From positions 1 to 57,915 of the forward strand of contig JABDBP010000008.1 in NCBI GenBank assembly GCA_013288565.1: a stretch of 57,915 nt of DNA. Direction: 5' to 3'. The stretch comes from Alphaproteobacteria bacterium. Lineage in GTDB: Bacteria > Pseudomonadota > Alphaproteobacteria > Rickettsiales > JABDBP01. Shown here piece after piece: positions 24,240 through 34,126 of this stretch (its first letter is position 1; each line of letters starts with the position of its first letter). A model generated the notes under the pieces. It was not told the origin of the DNA and ran no database searches. It saw only the letters and a program-made list of their open reading frames with translations. The position numbers and the translations under genes were made by a program.

Positions 24240-26012
24240 CTACTCTGCTTTCTTCGCTTTCTTTGCCGCGGGTTTTTCCTTGGCTTTGGATGGTTTACTG
24301 AGCGCCACACCTAGTATGTCGCCTAAGCTTGCGCCAGAGTCGGCCGAGCCGTATTCGGCAATGGCTTTCTTCTGCTCTTCGGCTTCAAGCGCTTTTATCG
24401 AAAGGCTGATTTTGCGCGTTGCCTTATCGACGGAAATCACTTTAGCATCGACGCGATCGCCGACGGCAAACCGCTCAGGCCGTTGCTCGACGCGATCTTT
24501 GGAAAGCTCATTCCGCTTGATGAAGGCGGAAACGCCGTCAGCTACTTGAACCTCGATTCCCTCGTCGCTCGAGGCGATGACTTGGAACGTCGCGACAGCG
24601 CCTTTTTTCAAAGGTTTCACCACCTGGTCGAACGGATCGTGCTCAAGCTGCTTGATGCCAAGGCTGATGCGCTCCTTCTCCGGATCGACTGAGAGCATCA
24701 TGGCCTTTATTTTATCGCCTTTCTTGTATTGTTTCACCGCTTCTTCCGGTGCTTGCTTCCAGCTCAAATCGGAAATATGCACCAGTCCGTCAATGCCTTC
24801 CCCAAGGCCTACGAACAGCCCGAAATCGGTGACGTTCTTGACTTCTGCCTCGATGACCGAGCCGGGATTGTGTTTATCGGCATAGGCTGCCCATGGATTA
24901 TCCTGGCATTGTTTCATGGAAAGGCTGATGCGGTGTTTTTCCGGGTCGATATCCAGCACTGTGATTTGGACTTCCTGGCCGGTGGAAACGATTTTCCCCG
25001 GATTATTTTTCTTAGTCCAGCTCATTTCCGAGACGTGCACCAGGCCTTCTATTCCGGCTTCAAGTTCAACGAATGCGCCGTAATCAGTAATGTTGGTGAT
25101 GCCGCCCTTGAACTTGCCGCCGACCGGGTATTTCAGTTCGATTCCAGCCCATGGCGATTCTTCCAACTGCTTCATGCCGAGCGAAAGCCGCCCGGTTTCC
25201 TTATTGTGTTTGATGACCTTCACCTTCACATGCTGGCCGACTTTCAGCACTTCCGAAGGATGGCTGATGCGCTTCCAGGAAATATCAGTGACGTGGAGCA
25301 GCCCGTCGGCACTGCCTAGGTCAATGAACGCACCGTAATCGGTGATATTTTTCACCACGCCGTCCAGGATCTGGCCTTCTTCGACCTGCGCCAACAGTTC
25401 GTTCCTGGCATCCTGGCGCGACTCTTCCAGGATTGCACGCCGGGAAACTACAATATTTCCACGTTTCCTATCCATTTTCAAAATAGCGAAAGGTTGCTGG
25501 ATGTTCATCAGCGGCGTGATGTCTTTCACCGGGCGTACGTCCACCTGGCTGCCGGGAAGGAAAGCGACGGCGCCGTTTAAATCCACAGTGAATCCGCCTT
25601 TCACGCGTCCGAATATAATGCCCTCGACGTGCTGGGCTGCCTCAAACGCTTTTTCAAATTTCACCCAGGACTCCTCACGCAGTGCTTTTTCGCGGCTCAA
25701 AATTGCTTCGCCGTAGCGGTTTTCGGTGCGGTCTAAAAATACTTCGACTTCATCGCCGACTTTTAATTCGTTTTTTCCGCCGAAACTGAATTCGCGGAGC
25801 GGCACTTTTCCTTCTGTTTTCATGCCGATATCGATTATCGCCACGTCGCCCTCTATGGCGATGATGTGGCCGGTTACGACCTCGCCTTCCTTCTTGGATC
25901 CATGTAGGGATTCCTCCAGCATATCGGCGAAATTTTCATTACTGGCGAACTCCTGGGGAGTTTCGCGGGCGACGATTTCTTTGGTAAGAGTGGCAGTGCT
26001 GTTTTTTGGCAT
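24240..26012 (-). CDS. rpsA: Ribosomal protein bS1
   Basis: S1 brings mRNA to the 30S subunit. The 590-residue protein has six S1 repeats, roughly at residues 35-105, 120-190, 205-280, 290-365, 380-455 and 465-535; the repeats with DYGAFIDLG, DYGAFVELE and DFGLFVGLG carry the RNA-binding core. The C-terminal ~30 residues are Lys/Ala-rich (AKEKPAAKKAKKAE). Full length is normal for alphaproteobacteria. It lies after cmk in the conserved aroA-cmk-rpsA order, but a 141-bp gap with an inverted repeat separates it from cmk. It ends at a strong terminator. Confidence 0.98.
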   Translation of the reverse strand: MPKNSTATLTKEIVARETPQEFASNENFADMLEESLHGSKKEGEVVTGHIIAIEGDVAIIDIGMKTEGKVPLREFSFGGKNELKVGDEVEVFLDRTENRYGEAILSREKALREESWVKFEKAFEAAQHVEGIIFGRVKGGFTVDLNGAVAFLPGSQVDVRPVKDITPLMNIQQPFAILKMDRKRGNIVVSRRAILEESRQDARNELLAQVEEGQILDGVVKNITDYGAFIDLGSADGLLHVTDISWKRISHPSEVLKVGQHVKVKVIKHNKETGRLSLGMKQLEESPWAGIELKYPVGGKFKGGITNITDYGAFVELEAGIEGLVHVSEMSWTKKNNPGKIVSTGQEVQITVLDIDPEKHRISLSMKQCQDNPWAAYADKHNPGSVIEAEVKNVTDFGLFVGLGEGIDGLVHISDLSWKQAPEEAVKQYKKGDKIKAMMLSVDPEKERISLGIKQLEHDPFDQVVKPLKKGAVATFQVIASSDEGIEVQVADGVSAFIKRNELSKDRVEQRPERFAVGDRVDAKVISVDKATRKISLSIKALEAEEQKKAIAEYGSADSGASLGDILGVALSKPSKAKEKPAAKKAKKAE

Positions 26013-26030
26013 TTTATGTTCCTTATCTTG

Positions 26031-26117
26031 GTGAGAATCTGAGAGTGTGAGAGTTTGAGAATATGAGTGAAGAAAGGATTCTTACTCAGATTCTCAGACT
26101 CTCAGATTCTCAAACTC
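26031..26117. repeat. Inverted repeat with internal tandem units (type TGAGAATC)
   Basis: Left arm 26031-26069 is made of 8-bp units TGAGAATC, TGAGAGTG, TGAGAGTT and TGAGAATA; right arm 26078-26117 is its near complement, made of GATTCTCA-type units. It fills the gap between cmk and rpsA and would form a long hairpin in the rpsA leader. Confidence 0.75.
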
Positions 26118-26153
26118 TTTAAGCCCAAGGGCTAGAGTTAAAAAAAGGAGGAT

Positions 26154-26816
26154 TCAAGCGGCGGCCATTATTATCGATAATGCTTTCTCGAAAACGGCGG
26201 CTTCATCCATATCGGTAGTATCTATATGAATTGCACCGAAGGCTGGAACCAGCGGGGAGATTTTTCTTAGCTCGTCCCGCTCGTCCCTTGCCTGCAAATC
26301 CTCCAGGACTGCGGGGTATATAACCGAAAGCCCCATGGATTGCAACTCTTTATATCGCCTTTTGGCGCGGGCATGAAGGCTTGCGGTGATGAATAGCTTA
26401 AAATCGGCTTCCGGACAGACCACGGTACCGATGTCTCGCCCGTCTAAAACTGCTCCTGCCGGGGATTTGGCGATGTTACGCTGGAACTCCAAAAGCGCGG
26501 CGCGGATTTCCGGAATGCCGGAGATTATGGATGCTGCACGACCAGATTCTTCGCTGTTCAGCGCTTTTTCATTTAAATCCTCTGGGCGAATTTTATTCGC
26601 AATATCAACGGCTTGTTTCAGAGCAGTGCCGGAGCGGCAGGATTCCGGGTCAAGTTTTTTTTTGAGTATTTGATAGCCGACATAACGGTATAATTTCCCG
26701 GTATCAAGGTAAGGAATACTGAAATGTGCGGCCAATTTCCGCGCCAGCGTCCCTTTCCCACTTGCCGCTGGGCCATCAACAGCGATGAGGAGTTTATTTT
26801 TCTGATGCTGCGGCAT
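26154..26816 (-). CDS. cmk: Cytidylate kinase
   Basis: Phosphorylates CMP and dCMP with ATP. The 220-residue protein has the P-loop AVDGPAASGKGTLARKLA (~residues 12-29), the LDTGKLYRYVGY CMP-binding segment, DGRDIGTVVCPEADFKLF, and the lid region ARAKRRYKELQ, then RDERD and IDTTDMD. Complete. It stands between an unknown gene (6 bp upstream) and rpsA. Confidence 0.97.
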   Translation of the reverse strand: MPQHQKNKLLIAVDGPAASGKGTLARKLAAHFSIPYLDTGKLYRYVGYQILKKKLDPESCRSGTALKQAVDIANKIRPEDLNEKALNSEESGRAASIISGIPEIRAALLEFQRNIAKSPAGAVLDGRDIGTVVCPEADFKLFITASLHARAKRRYKELQSMGLSVIYPAVLEDLQARDERDELRKISPLVPAFGAIHIDTTDMDEAAVFEKALSIIMAAA

Positions 26817-26822
26817 GGATCA

Positions 26823-27398
26823 TTATCTATCCCGTTCTTCGCTTTCGCCCCAGCCGGGCTGGTTCTCACGGAACAGCCGTGCAATCGAGTCAAGGCTTCT
26901 ATCTAGCTTAAGCAAATCCACCGTCTCCGCCTTTAATAATTTTTCTACAGCCGGTAGAATTAATTTCGCTATGCGCGTGTTGTTTTGCGAGAGGGCTTCT
27001 CCAAGCGGTTCTAATCCTAAGTCAAGGTATTCGGGGGGGGGCAGTATCATTGACGCACTGAAAACTTTTAGCACCGATGAATGTACAGGATGGCCAGAAG
27101 ACAAACCAATTCTTATTCCGTACTCTTTCAATAATTTTGCTAGAGCATCTGGAGAGCCGGTTGAAGTATAATTTTGCGGAATTAAATTGAGATGCCTATA
27201 CTGTCCTTCCTCGGTTGGACCGGCTAATGCAACTTCTGGACTGGAAACTGGTCCGTAAAGAACGCGAACCGCATATATGATACTTTCCGGATCGGGATTG
27301 ATGATGGCCGTGTTGCTGCAATAGCCATCCACTTCCCTGCCTGCGCCGCTGCGGTATGTTTCCTCAACTACGAATTTATTTGGAAGCCATCTTTCCAT
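26823..27398 (-). CDS. Unknown protein inside the aroA-cmk operon
   Basis: A 191-residue protein from the ATG at 27398, which lies one base after the aroA stop with GGGAGG 9 nt before it; a longer frame to 27428 would overlap aroA. I do not recognise it. It begins MERWLPNKFVVEETYRSGAG and has no signal or membrane segment. It contains a GIRIGLSSGHPVHSSVLK stretch and ends in charged helices (LLKLDRSLDSIARLFREN). It is inserted between two genes that are normally adjacent; spacing (6 bp to cmk) shows co-transcription. Confidence 0.75.
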   Translation of the reverse strand: MERWLPNKFVVEETYRSGAGREVDGYCSNTAIINPDPESIIYAVRVLYGPVSSPEVALAGPTEEGQYRHLNLIPQNYTSTGSPDALAKLLKEYGIRIGLSSGHPVHSSVLKVFSASMILPPPEYLDLGLEPLGEALSQNNTRIAKLILPAVEKLLKAETVDLLKLDRSLDSIARLFRENQPGWGESEERDR

Positions 27399-27399
27399 A

Positions 27400-28698
27400 T
27401 CAGCTTTCAATCCTCCCGCCCAGCCCATTCATCAACTCCACGAATCCTGGGAAGCTGGTGTTGATCATCTGCCCATCATCTACGGTGACAGGTTTTTCAG
27501 AAACCATTCCCAAAATTGCAAATGCCATAGCGATGCGGTGATCCATATGGGTTTTCACTTGCCCGCCGGGGATTTTTTTCGCGCCGGTAACGGTAAGTGA
27601 ATTTTCGGTCTTGGAAACTTCCACGCCGCAGTATTTCAAGCCTTCAGCGATTGCCGATAACCTATCGCTTTCCTTCACCCGCAATTCCTCTAAGCCAAGC
27701 ATTACGGTTTTGCCACTGGCGCAGGCGGCAGCTATGGCCAATATCGGATATTCATCGATCATCGAGGCGGCGCGGCCAGCTGGAACTCTCACGCCGGATA
27801 ACTGGCTGTAGCTGACCGCAATATCGGCGATTTTTTCTCCTGCGTTTTCGCGGATATTCAGAAATTCCAGCCGCGCGCCCATTTCTTTGAGCGTCGTATA
27901 AAGCCCAGTGCGCGCCGGATTAATGCAAACATTTTTTACGATTATTTCCGATCCGGGAACGATCAGCGCAGCTACGATCGGGAAAGCGGCGGACGAAGGA
28001 TCGCCGGGAACGGTGATTTTCTTCCTGGAAACTTCCGCCTGGCCGGTGATGGTGATTTTTCCGCCGCGGGATGAAATATCGAACCCAAAATATTTCATCA
28101 TTAATTCGGTATGGTCGCGCGTCGGGGTTTTTTCGATCACGGTGGTTTTACCCGGGGCATTGAGTCCTGCCAGCAATACCGCAGATTTCACCTGCGCCGA
28201 GGCGACTGGTAGTTCGTATGAAATAGGCATAGGATTTTTTGTGCCTATTACTGTAACTGGCAACAATCCACCCTCGCGTGTGATGAATTCTGCACCAAAT
28301 TTTTTGAGTGGTGTAATAGCGCGAAGCATCGGGCGCTTGTTCAGGCTTGCGTCGCCGCTGAAGGAACTTGTGAATCCATGGGTGGCGCAAAGCCCCAGCA
28401 TCAGTCGCGTTCCGGTGCCGGAATTGCCCATATATAAAATACCCTCCGGTTCCGATAATCCCCCGGTGCCGACGCCGTTTACTTCCCACACACGGCCTTT
28501 TTTCTTGATTAAAACGCCCATTTTTTCCAGTGCTTTCGCGGTGTTGATTACGTCCTCGCCTTCCAGCAATCCATGGATTTCCGATTTTCCGATCGCCTGG
28601 GAAGCGAGCAGCAATGCGCGGTGCGATATAGATTTATCGCCGGGAACCGTAATTTCGCCGGATAATTTTTTTGCTCTATGAGATGTTAACGGCTTCAT
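27400..28698 (-). CDS. aroA: EPSP synthase (shikimate pathway)
   Basis: 3-phosphoshikimate 1-carboxyvinyltransferase, sixth step of aromatic amino acid synthesis. The 432-residue protein shows PGDKSISHRALLLAS (~residues 18-32), the GNSGTGTRLMLGL segment (~91-103), SGDASLNKRPMLRAI, PGDPSSAAFPIVAA and DHRIAMAFAILGM near the end. The PLP-like loop residues suggest a class II-type enzyme (variation in the region after GNSGT), but this is uncertain. Its start overlaps the end of folC by 23 bp and its stop touches the next gene. Confidence 0.97.
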   Translation of the reverse strand: MKPLTSHRAKKLSGEITVPGDKSISHRALLLASQAIGKSEIHGLLEGEDVINTAKALEKMGVLIKKKGRVWEVNGVGTGGLSEPEGILYMGNSGTGTRLMLGLCATHGFTSSFSGDASLNKRPMLRAITPLKKFGAEFITREGGLLPVTVIGTKNPMPISYELPVASAQVKSAVLLAGLNAPGKTTVIEKTPTRDHTELMMKYFGFDISSRGGKITITGQAEVSRKKITVPGDPSSAAFPIVAALIVPGSEIIVKNVCINPARTGLYTTLKEMGARLEFLNIRENAGEKIADIAVSYSQLSGVRVPAGRAASMIDEYPILAIAAACASGKTVMLGLEELRVKESDRLSAIAEGLKYCGVEVSKTENSLTVTGAKKIPGGQVKTHMDHRIAMAFAILGMVSEKPVTVDDGQMINTSFPGFVELMNGLGGRIES

Positions 28699-29965
28699 TT
28701 TCTAATACGCTTCCTGCCAGATATAGCGAGCCGCAAATTAATATAAGCGCTGGCTGAGTTGTCAAACGCGAAATCGCTTTTAGGGCAGCAGAAATATTTT
28801 CCATCGGTTCCGATTCTATGCCGATGTTGGCAGCGATTCCAGCAATTTCCCCCGGTTCTCGCGATTTTTCCTCGCCTGGTATGGCGACTGCATAAAGTTT
28901 ATCGGCCAACCCAAGGAAATTTTCCAGGAATACCTTGATTTCCTTATCTTTCAGCATTCCGCAAATGATGTATATTTTTTCTTCCGGCCGCGTCTTCAGC
29001 CAATCAGCCAAGATTTTTCCGCCCGCGCGGTTATGCCCGCCATCCAGCCATAATGAATAATTTTTTGGCAGCTTAGGGGATGCAAGTTGTTGCAGCCGTG
29101 CTGGCCATTTCACCGATTGCAACCCAGCGCGGATGTGAGTTTCATTTACTTTAAAACCCGGAATTTTTTCGCCCGATAATTTTTCGATGGCCGCAATCGC
29201 CGCTCCGGCGTTTTGCAATTGATGATCACCGGAGAGGCCTGGAACTGGTAAATCTAGTTTCATGGAATCGGAAATATATTTGAATCCATTCCAGGTTTTT
29301 TCCACATTCCATTCATGGCTGAACCGATATAGTTCTGCACCTTTTTCCTTCGCCGCCACTACGATAACTTTCGTTGCTTCCGACTGCTGCTGCCCAACAA
29401 TGCAAGGAACACCGGGTTTGATTATCGCTGCTTTCTCCGCCGCAATTTTCTCGACCGTTGTCCCTAGATATTCCATATGGTCTAGCGAAACCGGGGTGAT
29501 TATAGTAACCAGGGGTTTTTCTATGACGTTCGTCGCATCAAGCCGGCCGCCCATGCCAGTTTCGAGCAATAATATATCGGCTGAAATCTTAGAAAACGCG
29601 AGGAAAGCTGCTGCCGTTGTTCCTTCGAAAAAAGTGACCGGGATTTCCGCCGCCGTTTTTTCGCATTCCTGCAAAACTTTGTTCAGGAAATCATCGGAGA
29701 TCATTTTCCCAGCCAGAATTATGCGTTCATTGAAATAAACTAGATGCGGCGAAGTGTAAGTATGAACGGAATATCCGGCTTCCTCCAGGAAAGCCCGTAA
29801 AAATGCGATTGTCGAGCCTTTGCCGTTGGTTCCCGCAACATGGATGACCGGCGGCAGCTTTTTTTCTTCGATTTTTAGGCGCTGCAATAATGCACGGATT
29901 CTTTCTAAGCCCAGGTCGATTGGCTTATGGCCTAATGGCACCGGCCAGGACGGAGTTTTTATCAT
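28676..29965 (-). CDS. folC: Folylpolyglutamate/dihydrofolate synthase
   Basis: An ATP-dependent Mur-ligase-family enzyme that adds glutamate to folates (and makes dihydrofolate). The 429-residue protein has the P-loop VIHVAGTNGKGSTIAFLRA (~40-58), YTSPHLVYFNERI, the LLETGMGGRLDATNVI segment with the Mg ligand Glu, the SLDHMEYLGTTVEKIAAEKA block, DGGHNRAGGKILADWL and a conserved end. Upstream, the histidine kinase stop is 1 bp away, so the two are co-transcribed. In many alphaproteobacteria folC follows trxA; here it has moved. Confidence 0.96.
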   Translation of the reverse strand: MIKTPSWPVPLGHKPIDLGLERIRALLQRLKIEEKKLPPVIHVAGTNGKGSTIAFLRAFLEEAGYSVHTYTSPHLVYFNERIILAGKMISDDFLNKVLQECEKTAAEIPVTFFEGTTAAAFLAFSKISADILLLETGMGGRLDATNVIEKPLVTIITPVSLDHMEYLGTTVEKIAAEKAAIIKPGVPCIVGQQQSEATKVIVVAAKEKGAELYRFSHEWNVEKTWNGFKYISDSMKLDLPVPGLSGDHQLQNAGAAIAAIEKLSGEKIPGFKVNETHIRAGLQSVKWPARLQQLASPKLPKNYSLWLDGGHNRAGGKILADWLKTRPEEKIYIICGMLKDKEIKVFLENFLGLADKLYAVAIPGEEKSREPGEIAGIAANIGIESEPMENISAALKAISRLTTQPALILICGSLYLAGSVLENEAVNIS

Positions 29966-29966
29966 G

Positions 29967-31289
29967 TTATGTTATCGGCAATCTTACCATAACCCGCAGG
30001 CCACCGAGCGGGGATACATCCAGCTTTATATCGCCGCCATGGGCGCGTACTATATCGAGAGTTATGGCAAGGCCAAGGCCTGAGCCGCCCGTATCCGCAT
30101 TGCGCGAAAAATCCAGGCGGAAAAACGGCTTAAACACTTCCTCGCGCATATCTTCCGGAATTCCCGGCCCGTCGTCGTCGATAAAAATTATCGCAGAATT
30201 TCCGACGGCGTCGTTCGATACATGGACGTTTTTGCCGTGGCGGAAGGCGTTGTCGATGATGTTTCCGAGCATGCGTTTTATCGCGTTTTCGCGAAGTTTT
30301 ACCGGCCGCTCGTCTTTTTTTGTGGGCTTAAATTCTATCGATTTTCCCTGGCGGCGGTAATTATCGGCCACGCTCCCCAGCAATTCAGAAAGCCGAATTT
30401 CCTTTGATTCCTCACTTTCCTGGCCTTTGGAGAAGTTTATGTAGCCTTCAATCATTTTTTCCATTTCGTCTATATCACCACCAAGATTGCCGATTTCCTC
30501 TGATGTCCCTAGCAGGGCGAGCTGCAATTTCATGCGCGTCAGCGGCGTGCGTAAATCATGCGAAATTCCGGCCAGCATCGCGATTCGCTGCTCAATCTGC
30601 CGTTTTATCCGCTCTTGCATTTTTATGAAAGCCAGCGCCGCTTGCCGCACTTCCAGCGCGCCACGTGGCTTGAAGTTTTCTATCTCATGCCCCTTGCCGA
30701 TCTCATCAGCTGCTTGCGCCATCCGGCTAATAAAATTCACCTGGTTTTTCAGGAATAGTATTGAGACTACCATGAGCAGCATGGCACTTCCCACCATCCA
30801 CATGATGAATATATATGTGCTGGAATTGGTGAGGCGCTTGTTGCTGAATTTCAGCCGCAGCAGACGGTCTCCGAGGTCAATGCGTATTATATAAAAAGCC
30901 TCCTCGCTTGGGTCCTCCATCTTTGAAATTGTGAACGGATGCGCAAGGCGGTGCTGCAATTCCTTCGCCAACAGCAGCCGCTCGCCGCTGTAATTCGGTG
31001 GTGCTTCCGGCAGTTTCCGGTCTTTTCTTATCGCGGCATTGAAACCGAGGTCAGTGGCGACTTTTAAGGCTTCATCCTGGTTGTGGTCGGATTTGCCTTC
31101 AGCTATATGGGTGACGGCGGCCATTTCCTCACCAAGATTTGCCACGATATTGCGCTGCGTACTCGCCCAATGCCGCTCATAGAATATATAAACGGCGATT
31201 CCCTGCGCTATAATGGTCGGCAGCAATATTATCAGCAGGAACCGCTGGAACAGCGTTTTCGGCAGGAATTTCTTGAGGTTCAGCGTCAT
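29967..31289 (-). CDS. EnvZ-like sensor histidine kinase
   Basis: A 440-residue inner-membrane kinase with TM1 ~13-37, a periplasmic region ~38-157, TM2 ~158-180, a HAMP linker ~181-235 (ISRMAQAADEIGKGHEIENF), and a dimerisation/H-box AGISHDLRTPLTRMKLQLAL with His244. The catalytic ATPase boxes follow: N-box RMLGNIIDNAFRHG, G1 FIDDDGPGIP, F-box FKPFFRLD and G2 GGSGLGLAI. It resembles EnvZ. No response regulator gene is beside it; the OmpR-like partner must be elsewhere. It is divergent from leuA with only 41 bp between the starts, and is followed at once by folC. Confidence 0.93.
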   Translation of the reverse strand: MTLNLKKFLPKTLFQRFLLIILLPTIIAQGIAVYIFYERHWASTQRNIVANLGEEMAAVTHIAEGKSDHNQDEALKVATDLGFNAAIRKDRKLPEAPPNYSGERLLLAKELQHRLAHPFTISKMEDPSEEAFYIIRIDLGDRLLRLKFSNKRLTNSSTYIFIMWMVGSAMLLMVVSILFLKNQVNFISRMAQAADEIGKGHEIENFKPRGALEVRQAALAFIKMQERIKRQIEQRIAMLAGISHDLRTPLTRMKLQLALLGTSEEIGNLGGDIDEMEKMIEGYINFSKGQESEESKEIRLSELLGSVADNYRRQGKSIEFKPTKKDERPVKLRENAIKRMLGNIIDNAFRHGKNVHVSNDAVGNSAIIFIDDDGPGIPEDMREEVFKPFFRLDFSRNADTGGSGLGLAITLDIVRAHGGDIKLDVSPLGGLRVMVRLPIT

Positions 31290-31330
31290 TGCACTTGATA
31301 ATATAAAGGGGAAATATTAGTTTAGCAAAT

Positions 31331-32884
31331 ATGGGAAAAGATAACAAAATCATCATCTGCGACACCACACTACGCGACGGCGAGCAATCGCCTGGTATGT
31401 CGATGAACCTGGAGGAAAAACTCTTAGTCGCGAGCGCGCTTGATGCTATGGGCGTCGATGTGATCGAGGCCGGCTTCGCCATTGCCAGCAACGGGGATTT
31501 TGCGGCGATCGAGGCTATCGCCAAAGTCACGAAAAATGCGGTGGTATGTTCATTGGCGCGGGCCAAATCCGCCGATATCGAACGTGCGGCGGAAGCGGTG
31601 AAACCGGCCAAACGTCCGCGCATCCACACATTCATTTCCACCAGCGATATTCATTTAAAATATCAGTTCCGGCTTACGCGCGAGGAGGTATTGGAAATCA
31701 TCCGCGATACGGTGAAACTGGCGCGCAAATTCACCGATAACGTCGAATGGAGCGCGATGGATGCCACAAGAAGCGATGTCGACTACCTCTGCAAGGCCTG
31801 CGAAGTTGCCATAAAAGCCGGAGCTACAACCATCAACATGCCCGATACGGTAGGTTACGCAACGCCGGAGGATTACGGTCGGCTTATAAAAACCCTCCGC
31901 GAAAAAGTTCCCGGCATGGATAAAGTTATAATCTCTACCCACTGCCACAATGATCTCGGTCTGGCCACCGCCAATTCGTTAGTGGCGATTTCAAACGGTG
32001 CGCGGCAGATCGAATGCACCATAAACGGCATCGGCGAGCGCGCGGGCAACACGGCGCTGGAAGAAGTGGTGATGGCGATCCATACGCGCAAGGATATTTT
32101 TCCGTTCACCACCGGCATCGACACGCGGCACATCACCCGCGCCTCAAGGCTGGTGCAAAGCATCACCGGGGCGATGGTGCAGGTGAATAAGGCGATCGTC
32201 GGCGCCAACGCATTCGCGCATGAATCGGGTATCCACCAGGATGGCATGTTGAAACATGCGGGGACGTATGAGATCATGACGCCGGAATCGGTCGGGCTTT
32301 CCAAATCGAGCCTGGTGCTGGGCAAGCATTCCGGTCGTCATGCGTTGAAATCAAAATTGCAGGAATTGGGGTTAAACCTCGGCGATAATTCGTTCGAGGA
32401 AGTGTTCGATAAATTCAAAGAACTGGCGGATAAAAAGAAGGATATTTATGATAATGACCTGATTGCGCTGGTGGATAACCAGACGATCCGGGGCGATGAA
32501 CGGATAAAGTTTATTTCGCTCTCGGTGAATTGCGGCTCAAAAGGCCCGGCAACGGCGGAATTAGCACTGGAAATTGATGGCGCGGCTAAATCCGCCAAAA
32601 CCAACGGTGATGGCCCAGTGGATGCTGCTTTCAACGCGATAAAAAAGCTGGTGCCCACAGAAACCAAATTGGTTTTATACCAGGTGAGTGCCATCACCAA
32701 AGGCACGGACGCACAGGCGGAAGTGACGGTTAGGCTGGAGAAAGACGGTGTAGTGGTAAACGGCAGCGCGGCGGATACCGATACTATCGTTGCCAGCGTA
32801 ATGGCTTATATTTCCGCACTGAATAAACTTCCTTTGACCCAGGCCAAAACCCTGAAGCCGGAAACTTCGTCACTGGCGGGGTGA
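31331..32884 (+). CDS. leuA: 2-isopropylmalate synthase
   Basis: First committed step of leucine synthesis: acetyl-CoA plus 2-ketoisovalerate. In 517 residues it shows the catalytic start ICDTTLRDGEQSPGMSMN (Arg15, Asp16), the metal-binding ISTHCHNDLGLATANS segment, NGIGERAGNTALEEV, and NAFAHESGIHQDGML. The C-terminal ~120 residues form the LeuA regulatory domain (leucine feedback). The TGA stop lies in the left arm of an inverted repeat, which probably serves as terminator. Confidence 0.96.
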   Translation: MGKDNKIIICDTTLRDGEQSPGMSMNLEEKLLVASALDAMGVDVIEAGFAIASNGDFAAIEAIAKVTKNAVVCSLARAKSADIERAAEAVKPAKRPRIHTFISTSDIHLKYQFRLTREEVLEIIRDTVKLARKFTDNVEWSAMDATRSDVDYLCKACEVAIKAGATTINMPDTVGYATPEDYGRLIKTLREKVPGMDKVIISTHCHNDLGLATANSLVAISNGARQIECTINGIGERAGNTALEEVVMAIHTRKDIFPFTTGIDTRHITRASRLVQSITGAMVQVNKAIVGANAFAHESGIHQDGMLKHAGTYEIMTPESVGLSKSSLVLGKHSGRHALKSKLQELGLNLGDNSFEEVFDKFKELADKKKDIYDNDLIALVDNQTIRGDERIKFISLSVNCGSKGPATAELALEIDGAAKSAKTNGDGPVDAAFNAIKKLVPTETKLVLYQVSAITKGTDAQAEVTVRLEKDGVVVNGSAADTDTIVASVMAYISALNKLPLTQAKTLKPETSSLAG

Positions 32885-32954
32885 GTTAAGTTGCAAAGTT
32901 GCAAGTAAGAGAGGTGCTTGTAACTTCCAATTACTGCAACTTGCAACTCACTTA
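32881..32954. repeat. Inverted repeat with internal tandem units (type AGTTGCA)
   Basis: Left arm GTGAGTTAAGTTGCAAAGTT and on; right arm ends in TGCAACTTGCAACTCAC. The units are 7-8-bp variants of AGTTGCA. It begins at the leuA stop codon and lies ahead of mreB. Architecture as at 9423, 26031 and 34063. Confidence 0.75.
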
Positions 32955-33017
32955 TTGCCCCGGGAAAATATTGTGTTATATCTAACTGCTAATATTCATC
33001 TTGCATTAAGGATATAA

Positions 33018-34061
<1,044 letters not shown>

Positions 34062-34062
34062 G

Positions 34063-34125
34063 ATCGTTGTCCGTTGATCGAAAAAACGGACAACGGATAA
34101 CGGATAACGGATAACCTACAACGAT
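34063..34125. repeat. Inverted repeat with internal tandem units (type CGGATAA)
   Basis: Outer ATCGTTGT/ACAACGAT (34063-34070 with 34118-34125) and inner GTCCGTT/AACGGAC; the right arm contains three tandem ATAACGG units. It fills the 65-bp mreB-mreC gap completely, leaving mreC without a visible ribosome site. Confidence 0.75.
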
Positions 34126-34126
34126 T

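Noticed and set aside
23580-31289. Response regulator and EnvZ-like kinase as a cognate pair
   Set aside because: Six kilobases and six genes apart, different promoters, and the regulator has no OmpR-type output domain.
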